Source of the DNA: Chrysopilus asiliformis
Lineage: Eukaryota; Arthropoda; Insecta; Diptera; Rhagionidae
NCBI GenBank assembly: GCA_964034945.1
Contig: OZ035962.1
Span: 25,479,030-25,543,029 of the forward strand
DNA: 64,000 nt
Reading direction: 5' to 3'
Below, piece by piece: positions 37,088 through 47,940 of the stretch (the first letter of the stretch is position 1; the number at the start of each line of letters is the position of its first letter). Made by a program: the position numbers and the translations under genes. A model generated the notes under the pieces. The model saw only the letters and a list, made by a program, of their open reading frames with translations, was not told the origin of the DNA and did no database searches.

Positions 37088-37342
37088 GTTATCCGAAACC
37101 GAAACTCATTTGTCCATCGGATATTGTGGTCGAAACACCACCGAATGAAACAATGGCGAAATTGACAATACCACGTCCCAAAACTGATGTTAATTATGAC
37201 CGGGATGTGACAATAAAACCGGTATGGGTCCCGCACAATTCCGAGGTGGCACTGGAGGTCGGAGTCAAAAATATCACTTACACAGCGCTTCATCCGGTTT
37301 CCAAGCTATCAGTGTCATGTTCTTTTGCAATTTCTGTCCTAG
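37088..37342 (+). CDS. Gene A exon 9: HYR domain 1
   Basis: It starts YPKPKLICPSDIVVETPP and contains IPRPKTDVNYDRDVTIKPVW, which aligns with gene B LEQPKTNVDYWKYVDVQPEW. HYR domains are immunoglobulin-like folds found next to sushi domains in extracellular adhesion proteins. Gene B has an intron inside this domain (after DYWK) that gene A lacks. The exon is phase 1 at both ends, donor AG|GTAAAT. Confidence 0.88.
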
Positions 37343-37555
37343 GTAAATAAAATACTGGATTCCCAAGTAGCAAAATAGGGCGTAAAGTGGTCGTGGCGAC
37401 TTTAACATCGAATCTTTATGGTCGCGACGACCACTTTACGCCCTATTTGGTTACTTGGGTTGCTTCCAGATATACTCGTAAGCGAGCGATATATTTCCCT
37501 GTATTTTTTTTTACCGTTTATTGACAAATCTCATTTTTTTTTTCAAATATATCAG
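37343..37555 (+). other. Gene A intron 9 with hairpin
   Basis: A 213-nt intron, 98 nt of which is the hairpin element at 37362-37459. The acceptor ATATATCAG follows a T-rich tract. Confidence 0.8.
37362..37459. mobile_element. Near-perfect 98-bp hairpin MITE
   Basis: The left arm CCCAAGTAGCAAAATAGGGC continuing GTAAAGTGGTCGTGGCGAC pairs with GTCGCGACGACCACTTTAC then GCCCTATTTGGTTACTTGGG, around a loop of about 20 nt. The ends match the element at 15641-16298. Confidence 0.85.
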
Positions 37556-37695
37556 CCGGACAGCCACCATTAGTTAAATTCTGTCCACAGACGAAAAAAT
37601 ATTCAATCAGTAAACAGCATGACAGCATAAAAATATCATGGAATGAACCGGTATTTGTAGATAATGTCAATGTGACGGAAATCTCGAGGACAAAT
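37556..37695 (+). CDS. Gene A exon 10: first part of HYR domain 2
   Basis: It encodes GQPPLVKFCPQTKKYSI to VFVDNVNVTEISRTN and ends in phase 0 at donor GTAAGT, the same phase and position as the matching gene B exon (53781). The WNEPVF segment corresponds to gene B WKEPTF and is the usual HYR core. Confidence 0.85.
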
Positions 37696-37955
37696 GTAAG
37701 TAAAATTAAGGAATTAAAATTAATTACTAATATTATTGTCGAGAAATTATACTTCATACTAATATATAAAATTGAGATGGTATCTGTCTGTCTGGCCCGC
37801 TTGCACGTGAAACGGGTGAACTCATTAACCTCAAATTTGACATAGATGTTCGTGTAATTGTGCCGCAGTCAAAAAAATTTCAAAAAAATTCGGAATGTAC
37901 AGAAATTTTTAAAAAAATGCACCGCAGGCGAAATTTTTATTAAAATAACCCTCTA

Positions 37956-38227
37956 CACTCAGAAAAATGGAGGCTAACTCGACGACCTACATACGGCGTA
38001 ATTGGCCTCGGGCTGGCGCGCGTTCGCCTGCATGTGGGCAAGTAAAACTGAGTTGACCTGTGGTCGGAGAAATTGTGAAATTAAGCCACCAGCAGGTGAA
38101 GTAGGGCATTGGGAGCTGCACGAGTTGACCTTAGATAGGTTAACTCTGATCGCTAGCTGGCTTACAGAAACCTCTGTAAGGTCAGAGTTAACCTGACAAA
38201 AAGTTGACCTGAACATTTTTCTGAGTG
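37956..38227. mobile_element. MITE family F1, copy 3
   Basis: It begins CACTCAGAAAAATGGAGG and ends ACATTTTTCTGAGTG, 272 bp, flanked by TA on both sides. It lies in opposite orientation to copy 4, 94 bp away. Confidence 0.88.
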
Positions 38228-38321
38228 TATAGGCAGAAATTTACAAAAAAAATTGCGGTGCAAGCAGAGCAAATTTTTGAATGCCGAGGAATTTTTTGTT
38301 ATAAATTTTCAGCCAAGAGTG

Positions 38322-38582
38322 CACTCAGAAAAATGTCCAGGTCAGGTTAACTCTGCCCTTACAGAGGTGTCTGTAAGCCAGCTAGCGGTCAGAGTTAACC
38401 TATCTAAGGTCAACTCGTGCAGCTCCCAATGCCCTACTTCATCTGCTGGTGGCTTAATTTCAGAATTTCTCCGACCACAGGTCAACTCAGTTTTACTTGC
38501 CCACATGCAGGCGAACGCGCGCCTACCCGAGGCCAATTACGCCGTATGTAGGTCGTCGAGTTAGCCTCCATTTTTCTGAGTG
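38322..38582. mobile_element. MITE family F1, copy 4
   Basis: It begins CACTCAGAAAAATGTCC and ends CCATTTTTCTGAGTG, 261 bp, flanked by TG on both sides (38320-38321 and 38583-38584). It serves as the empty-site reference for F2 insertion in copy 2. Confidence 0.88.
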
Positions 38583-38674
38583 TGCTGACCGGGGGAGGAG
38601 TAAGCGGGGGCTACTGGCCTGGGCTCTTAGTAATTTTTTTCGTGTAAATTAATTTATTTTGATTTTTTTTTCAG

Positions 38675-38836
38675 AGTCCTGGGAACAGTTTCGGAATGGG
38701 TAGTCATCAAATAATTTATATAGCGAGAGATTTGGCTGGTTATGAAGCCCGTTGTGTCTTCAAATTATTAGTAAATGTGCCATTCAGGAAAACTATCAGT
38801 CATCCGTTGCCCATCTATCACATGTTCTACAAATAG
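38675..38836 (+). CDS. Gene A exon 11: end of HYR 2, tail and stop
   Basis: It encodes SPGNSFGMGSHQIIYIARDL then AGYEARCVFKLLV, matching gene B LPGDRFTPGVHNIVYVATDR, then a tail of about 20 residues ending IYHMFYK and a TAG at 38834-38836. The gene B tail is about 50 residues longer and ends IYHWLA. The acceptor is TTTTTTTTCAG, phase 0. Confidence 0.85.
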   Translation, partial: SPGNSFGMGSHQIIYIARDLAGYEARCVFKLLVNVPFRKTISHPLPIYHMFYK

Positions 38837-39059
38837 GGACAGGGGAAATTATAATAAAACAAAACTATAAAACAAAAGCAAACAACATCACCAGAGAGAA
38901 ATGTAAGACCCAACGATATTGAATTATGTTTTTCATGGCCAAAAAAAAAACATTTAATAGAGTTTTTTTTTTCTTTTATGCTTCAAAAGGCTAAATGTAT
39001 ATATTGTAGGTATACAGTTGTAAGTATATTAATATAAAAAAGTATTAAAGTAATGAGAA

Positions 39060-39069
39060 AATAAATAAA
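39060..39069 (+). promoter_or_regulatory. Candidate poly(A) signals of gene A
   Basis: Overlapping AATAAA hexamers lie about 225 nt after the stop. A further AATAAA is at 39474-39479. Which one is used cannot be told. Confidence 0.5.
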
Positions 39070-39495
39070 GATAGCCTAAATTAGATAAAATAGTGAATTT
39101 TTTACATTGGTAAGTCATTACGCCCAACAAAAAGAAAAAGAGAGAAAAAAATATTACCACTAACTTGAATAACGTGTAAATGAAATCGATTTTATTTCAT
39201 ATTGATAGTAAAGAAAAATTAATTACACACACGTAACATATCCGTATATTTGCTAAACAATCTCTGTGCATAAATTATTATTTAAGAAAAAGTGTGAGTT
39301 TTATTTAGTATTGAATTTTCCAAACTTAAAGAGAATTTTGTGACTGTTTTGCGTCGTTAGTATATCTAAATAGCACACGAGGTCATAAAGTAGTCGTTGC
39401 GTCATAAATTCACACTAATTTCTTAACTTCATGGTCACAATGCCCGCTATACAGCCTCTGATGTTCCTTGATCAATAAAAATTATTTACTAAAAT

Positions 39496-39988
39496 TAGGG
39501 TGACGTCCTGGAATGGCCAGGACAGTCCTGGAATTAGGCTTGTTGTCCTGCCGCCCCAGAAACTAAACTTTTGTCTCAGAATTGTGCCATCTAGTGTTGT
39601 AATTTCTGAATCACTAAAAAATTGGCCTCAAAACCCAAAAATATTCGCTTGAGACCAATTTCCTCGGAAAATATTGCCCCAGCACCTTTTAAAACATCCG
39701 TGCGGTGTATTTCATTAAATAATTTTCAATAGTGTTATGTTTGTCCCTAAAAGTTTTGGCTGCGACGCAATTTTTGTTGTATTTAGATAACATAACAAAC
39801 ACCCATCATATTTTTATGTGATTACAAGCAAAACACAAAAAGTGGAACAATCCCCTTCCCTCTGATCGCTTTCAAAATTTCACGATTCCAGAGCATTAAA
39901 AATTTCTTTACTCTTGGCCGTTCCTCCCCCTCCTCCCTTACCACAGGTAATCTGTTCCGGATTCACACAAAAAAATATAGTCACCCTA
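39496..39988. mobile_element. TAGGGTGACCATA-family element
   Basis: It runs from TAGGGTGACGTCCTGG to TATAGTCACCCTA, inverted at its ends, with GACAGTCCTGGAATTAGGC, AAACTAAACTTTTGTC, GGCTGCGACGCA and a C-rich CCCCCTCCTCCC segment near its right end. Confidence 0.75.
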
Positions 39989-39999
39989 ACTAAAGTATG

Positions 40000-40130
40000 G
40001 TTGGTTAACCACCCAACTAAAGTGTAATCAGAAACCCTACTAACATTTTTGGTGTATGGCACGTATTTGCCACTATAGTGCGTGCACACTTCTTAGTTGC
40101 TGATACGTGACATAAACCAAAAACACCAGT
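40000..40130. mobile_element. GGCACGTATTTGCCACTA element, copy 1
   Basis: It carries TTTTTGGTGTATGGCACGTATTTGCCACTATAG and its partial inverse further right (GTTGCTGATACGTGACATAAACC), forming a hairpin; it directly follows a TAGGGTGACCATA element. Related copies are near 47857 and 51905. Confidence 0.5.
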
Positions 40131-41884
40131 AACGACCCCGAAATCCCGAAAATTAGCGTGACGTATTCTGCGGGCAACCTGTTATCAGGTTATATCAGGA
40201 TTCCAGTTTTTAATTTTAAATAAACTTACAGTATCTACTTTTTTATCAAAGTCATCATTACTCCATTTTGTCTGATTTTTGAATAAATTAATATAATTGA
40301 ACATCAATCAAATACCGAATTTATTAATGAATTTTTCAGAGTTTTTTTTCAGTCAATTAAAATAAATAAATTCAATCCATACGTTTTCATTTATTAATGA
40401 TTAAAAAAAATAATGAATTTCTTTGGATTGTATTTTCAATAAATTGTGTATCCATTTATCTTTGGAAAATTCATATAAACTTTTCACGAATTAATAAATA
40501 TTGTATTTCAACACCCAGCAAACACAGAAGTACTTTTTAGAGGAGTGAAATAATGCCTGAAAGTAATGCTTACTAGAAATGAAACTTTGATAGGGCTCCG
40601 GGAAAAAATTCAGCTATATACTTCGTGTCTGTGAATACATGTAATTGCACCGTCCGCTTCTCCAGAAGTAGTTCTATAAGGTATTCTGTAAGGCGTTATA
40701 AAAGTACTGAAAATAAGGCCTTACAGAACTCCTTACATGGATTACTTACATAAGTACTGCACTAGAAGTAATGAACACTTTTTTCCCAAGAAAATGCACA
40801 CCAAAAATTGTTTAAAAATTAAAAACTAAACTATTTTAAAAGAAAGACTTAATTTTTTATATTACAACATTCTTTTTTTACTCCTTGATGTTGCATTTTT
40901 ATCTTTTATATGCGAGAAAAAACGCGTTCGCACTTAACTATTTTTTATTGCACTGTCAAAACAGCGCGTTTTGTTTTGTTTTAATTTTTTCATGCGGCAG
41001 CGGCGATGTACATAACACACACAGTGCCATTGTCACCAACACAAATTTGAATTTGAAAAAGTGCTTACCCCGGGCTTGCTGGGCAGTTGTTGGCAATTAC
41101 ACACACTATTATTAAAATTTAATGATTTTTTTGTATTCAGCTTTATTGTATTTTCTTTTTCAACAACATCATTACTGCATAAAATCACAAAAATAATTTC
41201 ATATTTCATTTATTCATAAATATACATAATTGGATTAAATACATAATTATCCATGAAAAGCATATGAATGTAAAATCATAAAAACCGAATAATTTGTACG
41301 GTACGACTAATAAATAAAAATTTCGAAGAACTACAATTTAAAAAGACGATTTTAATTGATAAAAAAAATTGAAAAATGAACAACTGGTTATAAAAGAAAA
41401 TTAAGAAAATGGAATAACGACAATATATTTAAAAATATCATAGGTATAAGTATAGTATTGAAAGTAATTTAAAGTCTAAGTATTGATAAATTTCATCAAT
41501 TAATTGCAAGTTTTATTAACACAAAATTATTTAAGTTTTTTATTTGCGAATTTAATAAAATTGCCACATAAAAGAATTTTCATTAAAATATTTAAAAAAA
41601 AAGCTATTTAAAGGATGAGCATTTATATTATAACAAATAAAAAATATATTTTTTTGAATGTAACATAAATTGATAAAATGCCATAAATATATGCAAATCT
41701 CATTTGAATTTTTGAAGTTTTATTACTAAATTATAAAGTCCGGCTCAAACACTATAATATTTTTTTATGGTTGGACCTGTCCCATGGATCCTATCGCCAA
41801 ATGCGTAAATTAAATATTGTTGTTAATATAAAACACCAACAACATTAAATTTGCGATTCGAATCACTCGTATCGTATTCGGGAA

Positions 41885-42131
41885 TAGGGCACCTGGGCAC
41901 CAATCATGTATTCCGACGCGTCTCTGTCTTTCGACTTCGACGCAGCTTTTAAGTCTTGACTTCGCCATATCAACAGCTTCAAATTTTCTGGAATGACAGT
42001 CAGAATCACGTTTCGATTCATAGTGAGGATTCCCCGAAATTTCAAGCTGCAGATATGGCAAAGTCAAGAGTTTAAAACTGCGTCGAAGTCGAAAGACAGA
42101 GACGCGTCGGAATACATGATTGGTGCCCTAT
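41885..42131. mobile_element. Foldback MITE with ~85-bp arms
   Basis: TAGGGCACCTGGGCACC, AATCATGTATTCCGACGCGT and CTGTCTTTCGACTTCGACGC on the left are mirrored by GCGTCGAAGTCGAAAGACAG, ACGCGTCGGAATACATGATT and GGTGCCCTA on the right. Confidence 0.8.
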
Positions 42132-43320
42132 TTCGCGGGCGTGAATTTAAAATTTTTGAAATGAAAATTCCATGCAATTTAAAACTCACGCTGGCAGAAT
42201 CTGGATTTGGTGTTTTATTTCGACAGTAGACCAGAGCATACTTGGCCAAAAACGCTTCAGAGGTGCTAAATTTAGCCCAAAAGTGGTCTTTTGGTAAGAA
42301 ATAAGATTGGTTTCGGTATGTGACAAACTTTATTAAGAAAACCCTTGTCTAATAATGAAAACTCAATTCAAATCACTCCAACGATTCAGAAAATAGCAGA
42401 AGAGGGGGTCGCAATAAGAAGTGGGGTTATTTTAAATCCAACAGAAACTCCATTGTAGAACGACAACTCTAATAATAAATGCAGCAACAAAATACTTTCT
42501 GTGATTCACAAAATAGTAGAAGAGGGGGTTCTCAGGGTGGTATTAATATCAGTGTCAGATAAAATTTCTCGTTGGGTTATCCATCAAATAGGTGGTATTT
42601 TTAGGGGGAGCCGAAGAGTTCCCACAAACGTCAAAATTCGATTCAAATCAAAAATCGATAAATATTCTAAAAAGTAAATTCTTTATTTAGCAAATTCTTC
42701 TTACAATCATTACGAGCACATTGTTTAAATAAAAAAAAAATCTTCATACGCTCAAAGACAATTATTAAATACAAAAATTACTAAAATTATTTGACTTCAA
42801 TAATTATTTTATAAGTTAACAAAAGATTAGTTTCATAGTATTAGTTAAAATATACGAGTCGTTACAATAATTCCTGATGTCATAAAATTAAAGTATGTAA
42901 AATTGTTATTTATTATTGAGTATGTTTAATGCTTAATTTTTATTAGTAATTTTTACTTCAGTATTATTGATGAGATTCTCCCCACACTCTGTTGTGTCGT
43001 TTTCGTACATTATTGGGTCGATGTAAATTAGAATCATCCCAAGTTGAATAATGCCGAAGGATGTTATCTAAAAAAAAATTACTGGTTTTTAAAATGTTCA
43101 AAAAAGAGCTTTTTTATATTTCCTAAAATTGTTTTTGCCCAATTTTTTATTGAATTCAACAAAAAAATTTTTGAGAAACTTTCAAGATATTTACAATTGC
43201 AGGATTTCTGATTCCTGAATTGTGTTCTCGACCTTTACCGCGGAACTCTTTTAGATTTCTTAGTTTAACCATGATAATCACTTCGACCGATTTAAGCAAT
43301 TTTAATTTGTCGCATAAAAG

Positions 43321-43857
43321 TAGTGTAACCATACGTCCCGGATTCGCTGAGACAGTCCTGAATTTTTGACGTCCCCGAAACTAAACTTTTATCCCGGATT
43401 TTTCAATTAATGTTACAATTTATCAATCGCTACAAAAAACGGTGACTAAATATGCAAAATTCACTCTAGTTCGACCAGAGCTTGTTCCAAGGCACATTTA
43501 TTTTCGCCTGCGGCACATTTTTTCATCAATTTCCCACAAAAGGCACGTTATATCAAAAGATTTGGCGTATTTCTCTTTATTGGGAATTTTACAATTTCTT
43601 TGCGCCTATTTATAAAATGTAGAGAGCGCAAAAATCCAAGTTAATTGCACAAATTCAAATAACTGCACCGCATTGTGTTTAAGAAATTTCGCTTTGCAGA
43701 GGCTGTTCATCAAATATGTCTTGTGAAAAGAAGCACGCCCATTGAAAACACCTTTTACAATATTTTACGTTTTTTACATTTTTACGTTTTTTACGTTTTT
43801 TACGTTTTTTACGTTGTTTACATTATTTACGTTTTTTACACTTTTTACATGCCAAAC
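43321..43857. mobile_element. TAGGGTGACCATA-family element, truncated, with 9-bp array
   Basis: It starts TAGTGTAACCATACGTCCCG and has AAACTAAACTTTTATCCCGG and TTCGCCTGCGGCACATTTTT. At 43764-43850 a TTTTTTACG array of about nine units lies inside. The usual right end is not seen. Confidence 0.6.
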
Positions 43858-44535
43858 TGGTAATTTTTCGTAAATTGCGCAATATTTATTTTCAATTTTC
43901 CACCCTAAATTTCCGTTACTAGGAGATATAAGTAAAAATCTCTTTTTTTAGCTAAATCGAAATTAATACTCACCGCTATGAATTCTATGATTTCGCCTGA
44001 TATGATGGTGATGTGTGAATGGATTAATTCTCACGTTCTTGATGAAGCAACCAAACGGTAAATTAACCTATAAACGAATAAAACTTATTGAATATCGCTT
44101 AACAAGGAATTAATTTAATTCAAAGTTATTCGTAAAATTTTCATATATGTATATAAAGTTTCAATTCAACTCGTCTTGGCTTGCATGATCGAAACGGTAG
44201 TCCTCCAGGGAACCGCCCCTGTTCCACTACACTAACGCCAGGGTATTTGCAAATGCAAATTGAAATTATTCTAAATAACTCCGACGTCATTGCATACGAA
44301 TATACCGTGAATTTAACATCAAACTTTGACTTGAATATTTCTATTGAAGTCAACTGGGGAAAACGGAAGAAAACATTCATTCGTGAGTTCGTCGTCATTA
44401 AATTTTCAAAAGACGAATGTTAAAAGGTGTATACTCGTATATGAAGTAAAATAAACTCACACAAAATTCCCAAAAATATCACACACAAAAAAACAACAAG
44501 ACCAACCATTAACTATAATACAGAAGCAGTAAAAA

Positions 44536-45061
44536 TAGGGTGATCTCATGTCCTGGATTCGCCGGGATAGTTCCGGATTTAGGCATGTTGTCCTGGCATC
44601 GCGGAATCTAAATTTTTGTCCCGGATTATTCGATTTAGTCTTGAAACCGAAAATATTCGCCTGCGGCTCAGTTTTTTCATATGTTTCTACCTCCATCGTG
44701 CCTTTATTTTGAAGAAAAAAATCATTCGCGGCACATTTTATTATAAAATTTTTAATTACTTCGTATCGTAAGCTAGGCCATGTGTACAACAAAACGTATA
44801 AACTAGCACTAAGTTGGCAACATATTTCTCTCTAAAAACTTAAATAGCAATTCGCACGTTATGTTGAATTCTGAAGAAATAAAAATACCACAAAAAGTGA
44901 CAGAAAAATTCACTTATTTTGGAAAGGAGTTGGTACGAAGTATAGTTTTGACTTGTTTCATACTTTTCGATTAATTTCGTGGTATTAAAAAATTTCCCCT
45001 GTTCACCCCGCCCCCCTTTCCGATAATCTATCCTGTATTCGAAAAAAATATGGTCACCTTA
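44536..45061. mobile_element. TAGGGTGACCATA-family element
   Basis: It runs from TAGGGTGATCTCATGTCC to TATGGTCACCTTA, with GATTTAGGCATGTTGTCCTG, TTCGCCTGCGGCTCAGTTTT and a CCCCGCCCCCC patch near the right end. Confidence 0.75.
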
Positions 45062-47086
45062 ACTAAAAAGGACGTCTCTACAACGACGAGCATAATAATA
45101 CAATTTTGAATCGCGTTTTCATGGTAAAAGGATTCAAAAGGTGAGCAAAGTTTCATCTGACTATAGTTGAGATGTGTCGGCACAAGGACGGAAAATTGAA
45201 GCCGTTCAAATATTTACAGAAAAAGGAGTGGGCGATTGAACAACACAACGCACCCCCGACAGAATGAAAATGGATGGCAATGAGCCACTTCACGGCGAAA
45301 CCGACAACAACATTAAGTCCTTGAAGGAGCAATGAATGCATTATGCACGACCAACGTGAAGTTGAGTCAACATAATTTCACCTGGCTGCCCACCTGAAGT
45401 TTTACGGTCGACTTTGACTTTTCGAATCCGAAGCTTGCATCAGTTAGCGCTAGCTGGTATTTCCTTTTCCCCGCAAAATTATTGTCCATGTACGGTAAAC
45501 ATTTAAGGCTTCCCATGAAAAAACATTAATATTTGAGATGCTGGAAAACAGGTGAGAAAAGCATGAAAACGGAGGAAATGGGAAAGGTGAGATAAATTCT
45601 CAAACACTTTGAATAGAAACTTTAGTGGCACGTCGACATCAATCCTGTTAAAGCTCCTAATGCCACACCATCATCAACTAAAAACCAACACTTGACGTCA
45701 AGAGGGTATTTTTTTTTGTTGTCGCTTTAGTTGTTGTTGGAGGTGCTGTTAAGCGCCACTGCAGCCAACCCCCATTGGAATAGACTAACAACAGCGCCGT
45801 TTTCTGGGTTTTCTAAGTCACCCTTTGCTCCGCATATTGTTGGCTTCGGCTGGTGAATGGGTTTTGCTAGGGGTTGAAACATTCAGGTGTGTCAGAAAGC
45901 TACAGACCACCTTGCAGTCTCGTCCACCCTCACATTCTTCACTTTTGAATTTTCCGAGCAAACGGCGGACGGCAGTCGATGTTGTTTTATATGCCATCGA
46001 GCGAGCTGTCCGTGAATGTATGTGATTGCGGATTAAAGTGAAAAATAATACCGGAGAAGAGAAACATATTTCATTCAGGGGTGCAACGATAACGGAGGAA
46101 AACATTCCCAAAGCAGCGCAACGGAATGGGGAAGAATGAAACAAGAAAAAAAAAACGAAATAAAATGGGGATTCCTCGTCCATGAAGTGGAGTTGTTTTC
46201 CTCCTATATTCCTTTTTTATTTTCACATCTTTTATTTTTCCACGTTTACACAAAAAATCGCTATAAGAAAAAAAATCAACACTCACACGTTGTGTTGCGA
46301 GGCCATTAAATTTATTGAATTTCCCTCCTTGATGAAATATTATCTGAGGATTAAACCTGCGACCTGTGATGTTATTCAAACACAACAAATATTACCAAAG
46401 GATTTTCCAGAATCCTTTTTTTTTTGTACTATTCCCCAGCATGTCGATGTTTTCTCGTCTTTTCGTTGCCGATCAAAGTTTTCTCAATGTCGGTCGGCGT
46501 CTGGAGGTTTGCGGCAAACAGAATCCAAACGTGTGAGCCAAAAAAAAAGTTTTTTTTTTTTTGAAATTATTTTGTACCATATTGATGGTATCCTCATATA
46601 ATCCCCTCCTTTATGGCGGGGATTGGGAAATCTTACGATGTAATGTCGGATGGAATGATGGTTATTGGTTATAAATTTGGATTTTCCTCAAATCGATCCA
46701 ACCGAGAAAGAAATATTTTACGTACAGAAGCATACGAACACCATATTAAATGTCGAACTGAAAATTTATAGTTGAGATGGGGAATGTTTGCACTATTAAT
46801 TGAACCAGCGATAATGAAAAAATATCAGTTGCGATCAACATAAAATTGTTTGAAAAACATTTATTTAGTTTTGGAAAAACATTTATTTTTTTTTTTTCAA
46901 ATATCTCGAAAACCGATAAAGACAAGTAAAAATCGGTAAAGTGAAAAATGTAGAAAATTGTATATCCTTTAAATTTTGTTTTATTCATTTTTCCCAAAGG
47001 TGCACAGTATTTTTTCCCAAAAAAATTAATTGTAGTTACTCATTACAAAAAGATTTAAGTCGCTAGCTCAAAACACTCTCAATTTA

Positions 47087-47693
47087 TTTAAGAGGCGGAC
47101 AGATAGGCAGACCGATAGGTCAAAAGACCGACAGACTGACAGACCGACAGACTGACAGACTGACAGACCGACAGACCGACAAACCGACAGATCGGCAGAC
47201 TGACAGACCGACAGACCGACAGACTGACAGACTGACAGACCGACAGACCGACAGATCGGCAGACTGACAGACCGACAGACCGACAGACCGACAGACCGAC
47301 AGACCGACAGACCGACAGACCGACAGACCGACAGACCGACAGACCGACAGACCGACAGACCGACAGATCGACAGATCGACAGATCGACAGATCGACAGAC
47401 CGACAGACCGACAAACCGACAGATCGACAGACTGACAGACTGACAGACTGACAGACTGACAGACTGACAGACTGACAGACTGACAGACCGACAGACCGAC
47501 AGACCGACAGACCGACAGACCGACAGACCGACAGACCAACAGACCGACAGACCGACAGACCGAGAGACCGACAGACCGATAGACCGACAGACCGACAGAT
47601 CGACAGACCGACAGACCGACAGATCGACAGATTGACAGACCGACAGACCGACAGACCGACAGACCGACAGACCGACAGATCGACAGACAGAAG
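47087..47693. repeat. ACAGACCG satellite-like array, ~600 bp
   Basis: An 8-bp unit ACAGACCG with variants ACAGACTG, ACAGATCG and ACAGATAG runs for about 75 copies. Variants cluster in blocks (ACTG near 47430-47490, ATCG near 47365-47395), which suggests local duplication of multi-unit blocks. The long open frames in it, rich in SVGLSVCR, are repeat translations. Confidence 0.95.
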
Positions 47694-47856
47694 CACGGAC
47701 ATCCTCATAGTTTTACCTGAAATGGATTTCGTACTCATCAGAAAATTTCCATCTGCCCCCGTTCTCGAGTCGGTCTCCGTCATGAATGCAATACTTTCCC
47801 TCTATAGCAGAGGTATATAAAATTAACTCATCCAAGTAAACTTTAACCCGGCAACG

Positions 47857-47940
47857 ACCCCTCCTAGCACTTTTGGTCTGCCACTATATTAAACACACTT
47901 CTAGTGGCAGACACGTGCCATACAGCAAAAATGCTAGTAG
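47857..47940. mobile_element. GGCAGACACGTGCC element, copy 2
   Basis: A hairpin of CTAGCACTTTTGGTCTGCC with CACTATATTAAAC and TAGTGGCAGACACGTGCC then CAGCAAAAATGCTAG. Same family as 40000 and 51905. Confidence 0.55.

Larger units (their letters stand above)
37696..38674 (+). other. Gene A intron 10 with two inverted F1 copies
   Basis: A 979-nt intron more than half made of F1 copies 3 and 4 in opposite orientations. Near 37760-37810, AATATATAAAATTGAGATGG then TCTGTCTGTCTGG resembles the 5' ends of Helitron-like insect elements; low confidence. Confidence 0.7.
869..38836 (+). other. Gene A: EGF/sushi/HYR extracellular matrix protein, 5' partial, 11 exons
   Basis: Eleven exons join in frame across ten GT-AG introns to give 1003 residues plus a stop; total coding length, after removing one leading base, is 3012 nt. 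Order of parts: basic low-complexity region (about 1-400), sushi (about 390-460), EGF1 (about 470-507), cbEGF2 (508-547), EGF3 and EGF4 (548-635), EGF5 with an unusual loop (about 637-694), cbEGF6 (695-735), sushi (about 745-819), HYR1 (about 825-904), HYR2 (905-990) and a short tail. Domains of this kind act outside the cell in adhesion or matrix assembly; this is family knowledge. The HYR part aligns with gene B on the opposite strand, so the two are paralogues. The plan resembles insect frac-type proteins, but orthology cannot be settled here. The start codon and signal peptide lie outside the window. Confidence 0.85.

Noticed and set aside
8299..38564. Frames of about 64-103 codons repeated in several places (QVNSVLLAHMQANA and similar)
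   Set aside because: They are translations of F1 MITE copies in either orientation.
45818..46183. 121-codon minus frame
   Set aside because: Overlaps several other random frames; no conserved motif.
46182..46601. 139-codon plus frame
   Set aside because: Composition follows T-rich DNA, with no domain, no paired splice sites in frame and no repeat support.
47087..47693. CRISPR-like array
   Set aside because: The units are contiguous 8-bp repeats without unique spacers, and the window is eukaryotic.
47088..47783. 231-codon minus-strand frame rich in SVGLSVCRSV
   Set aside because: It is the ACAGACCG array read in frame; an overlapping frame gives the same repeat.
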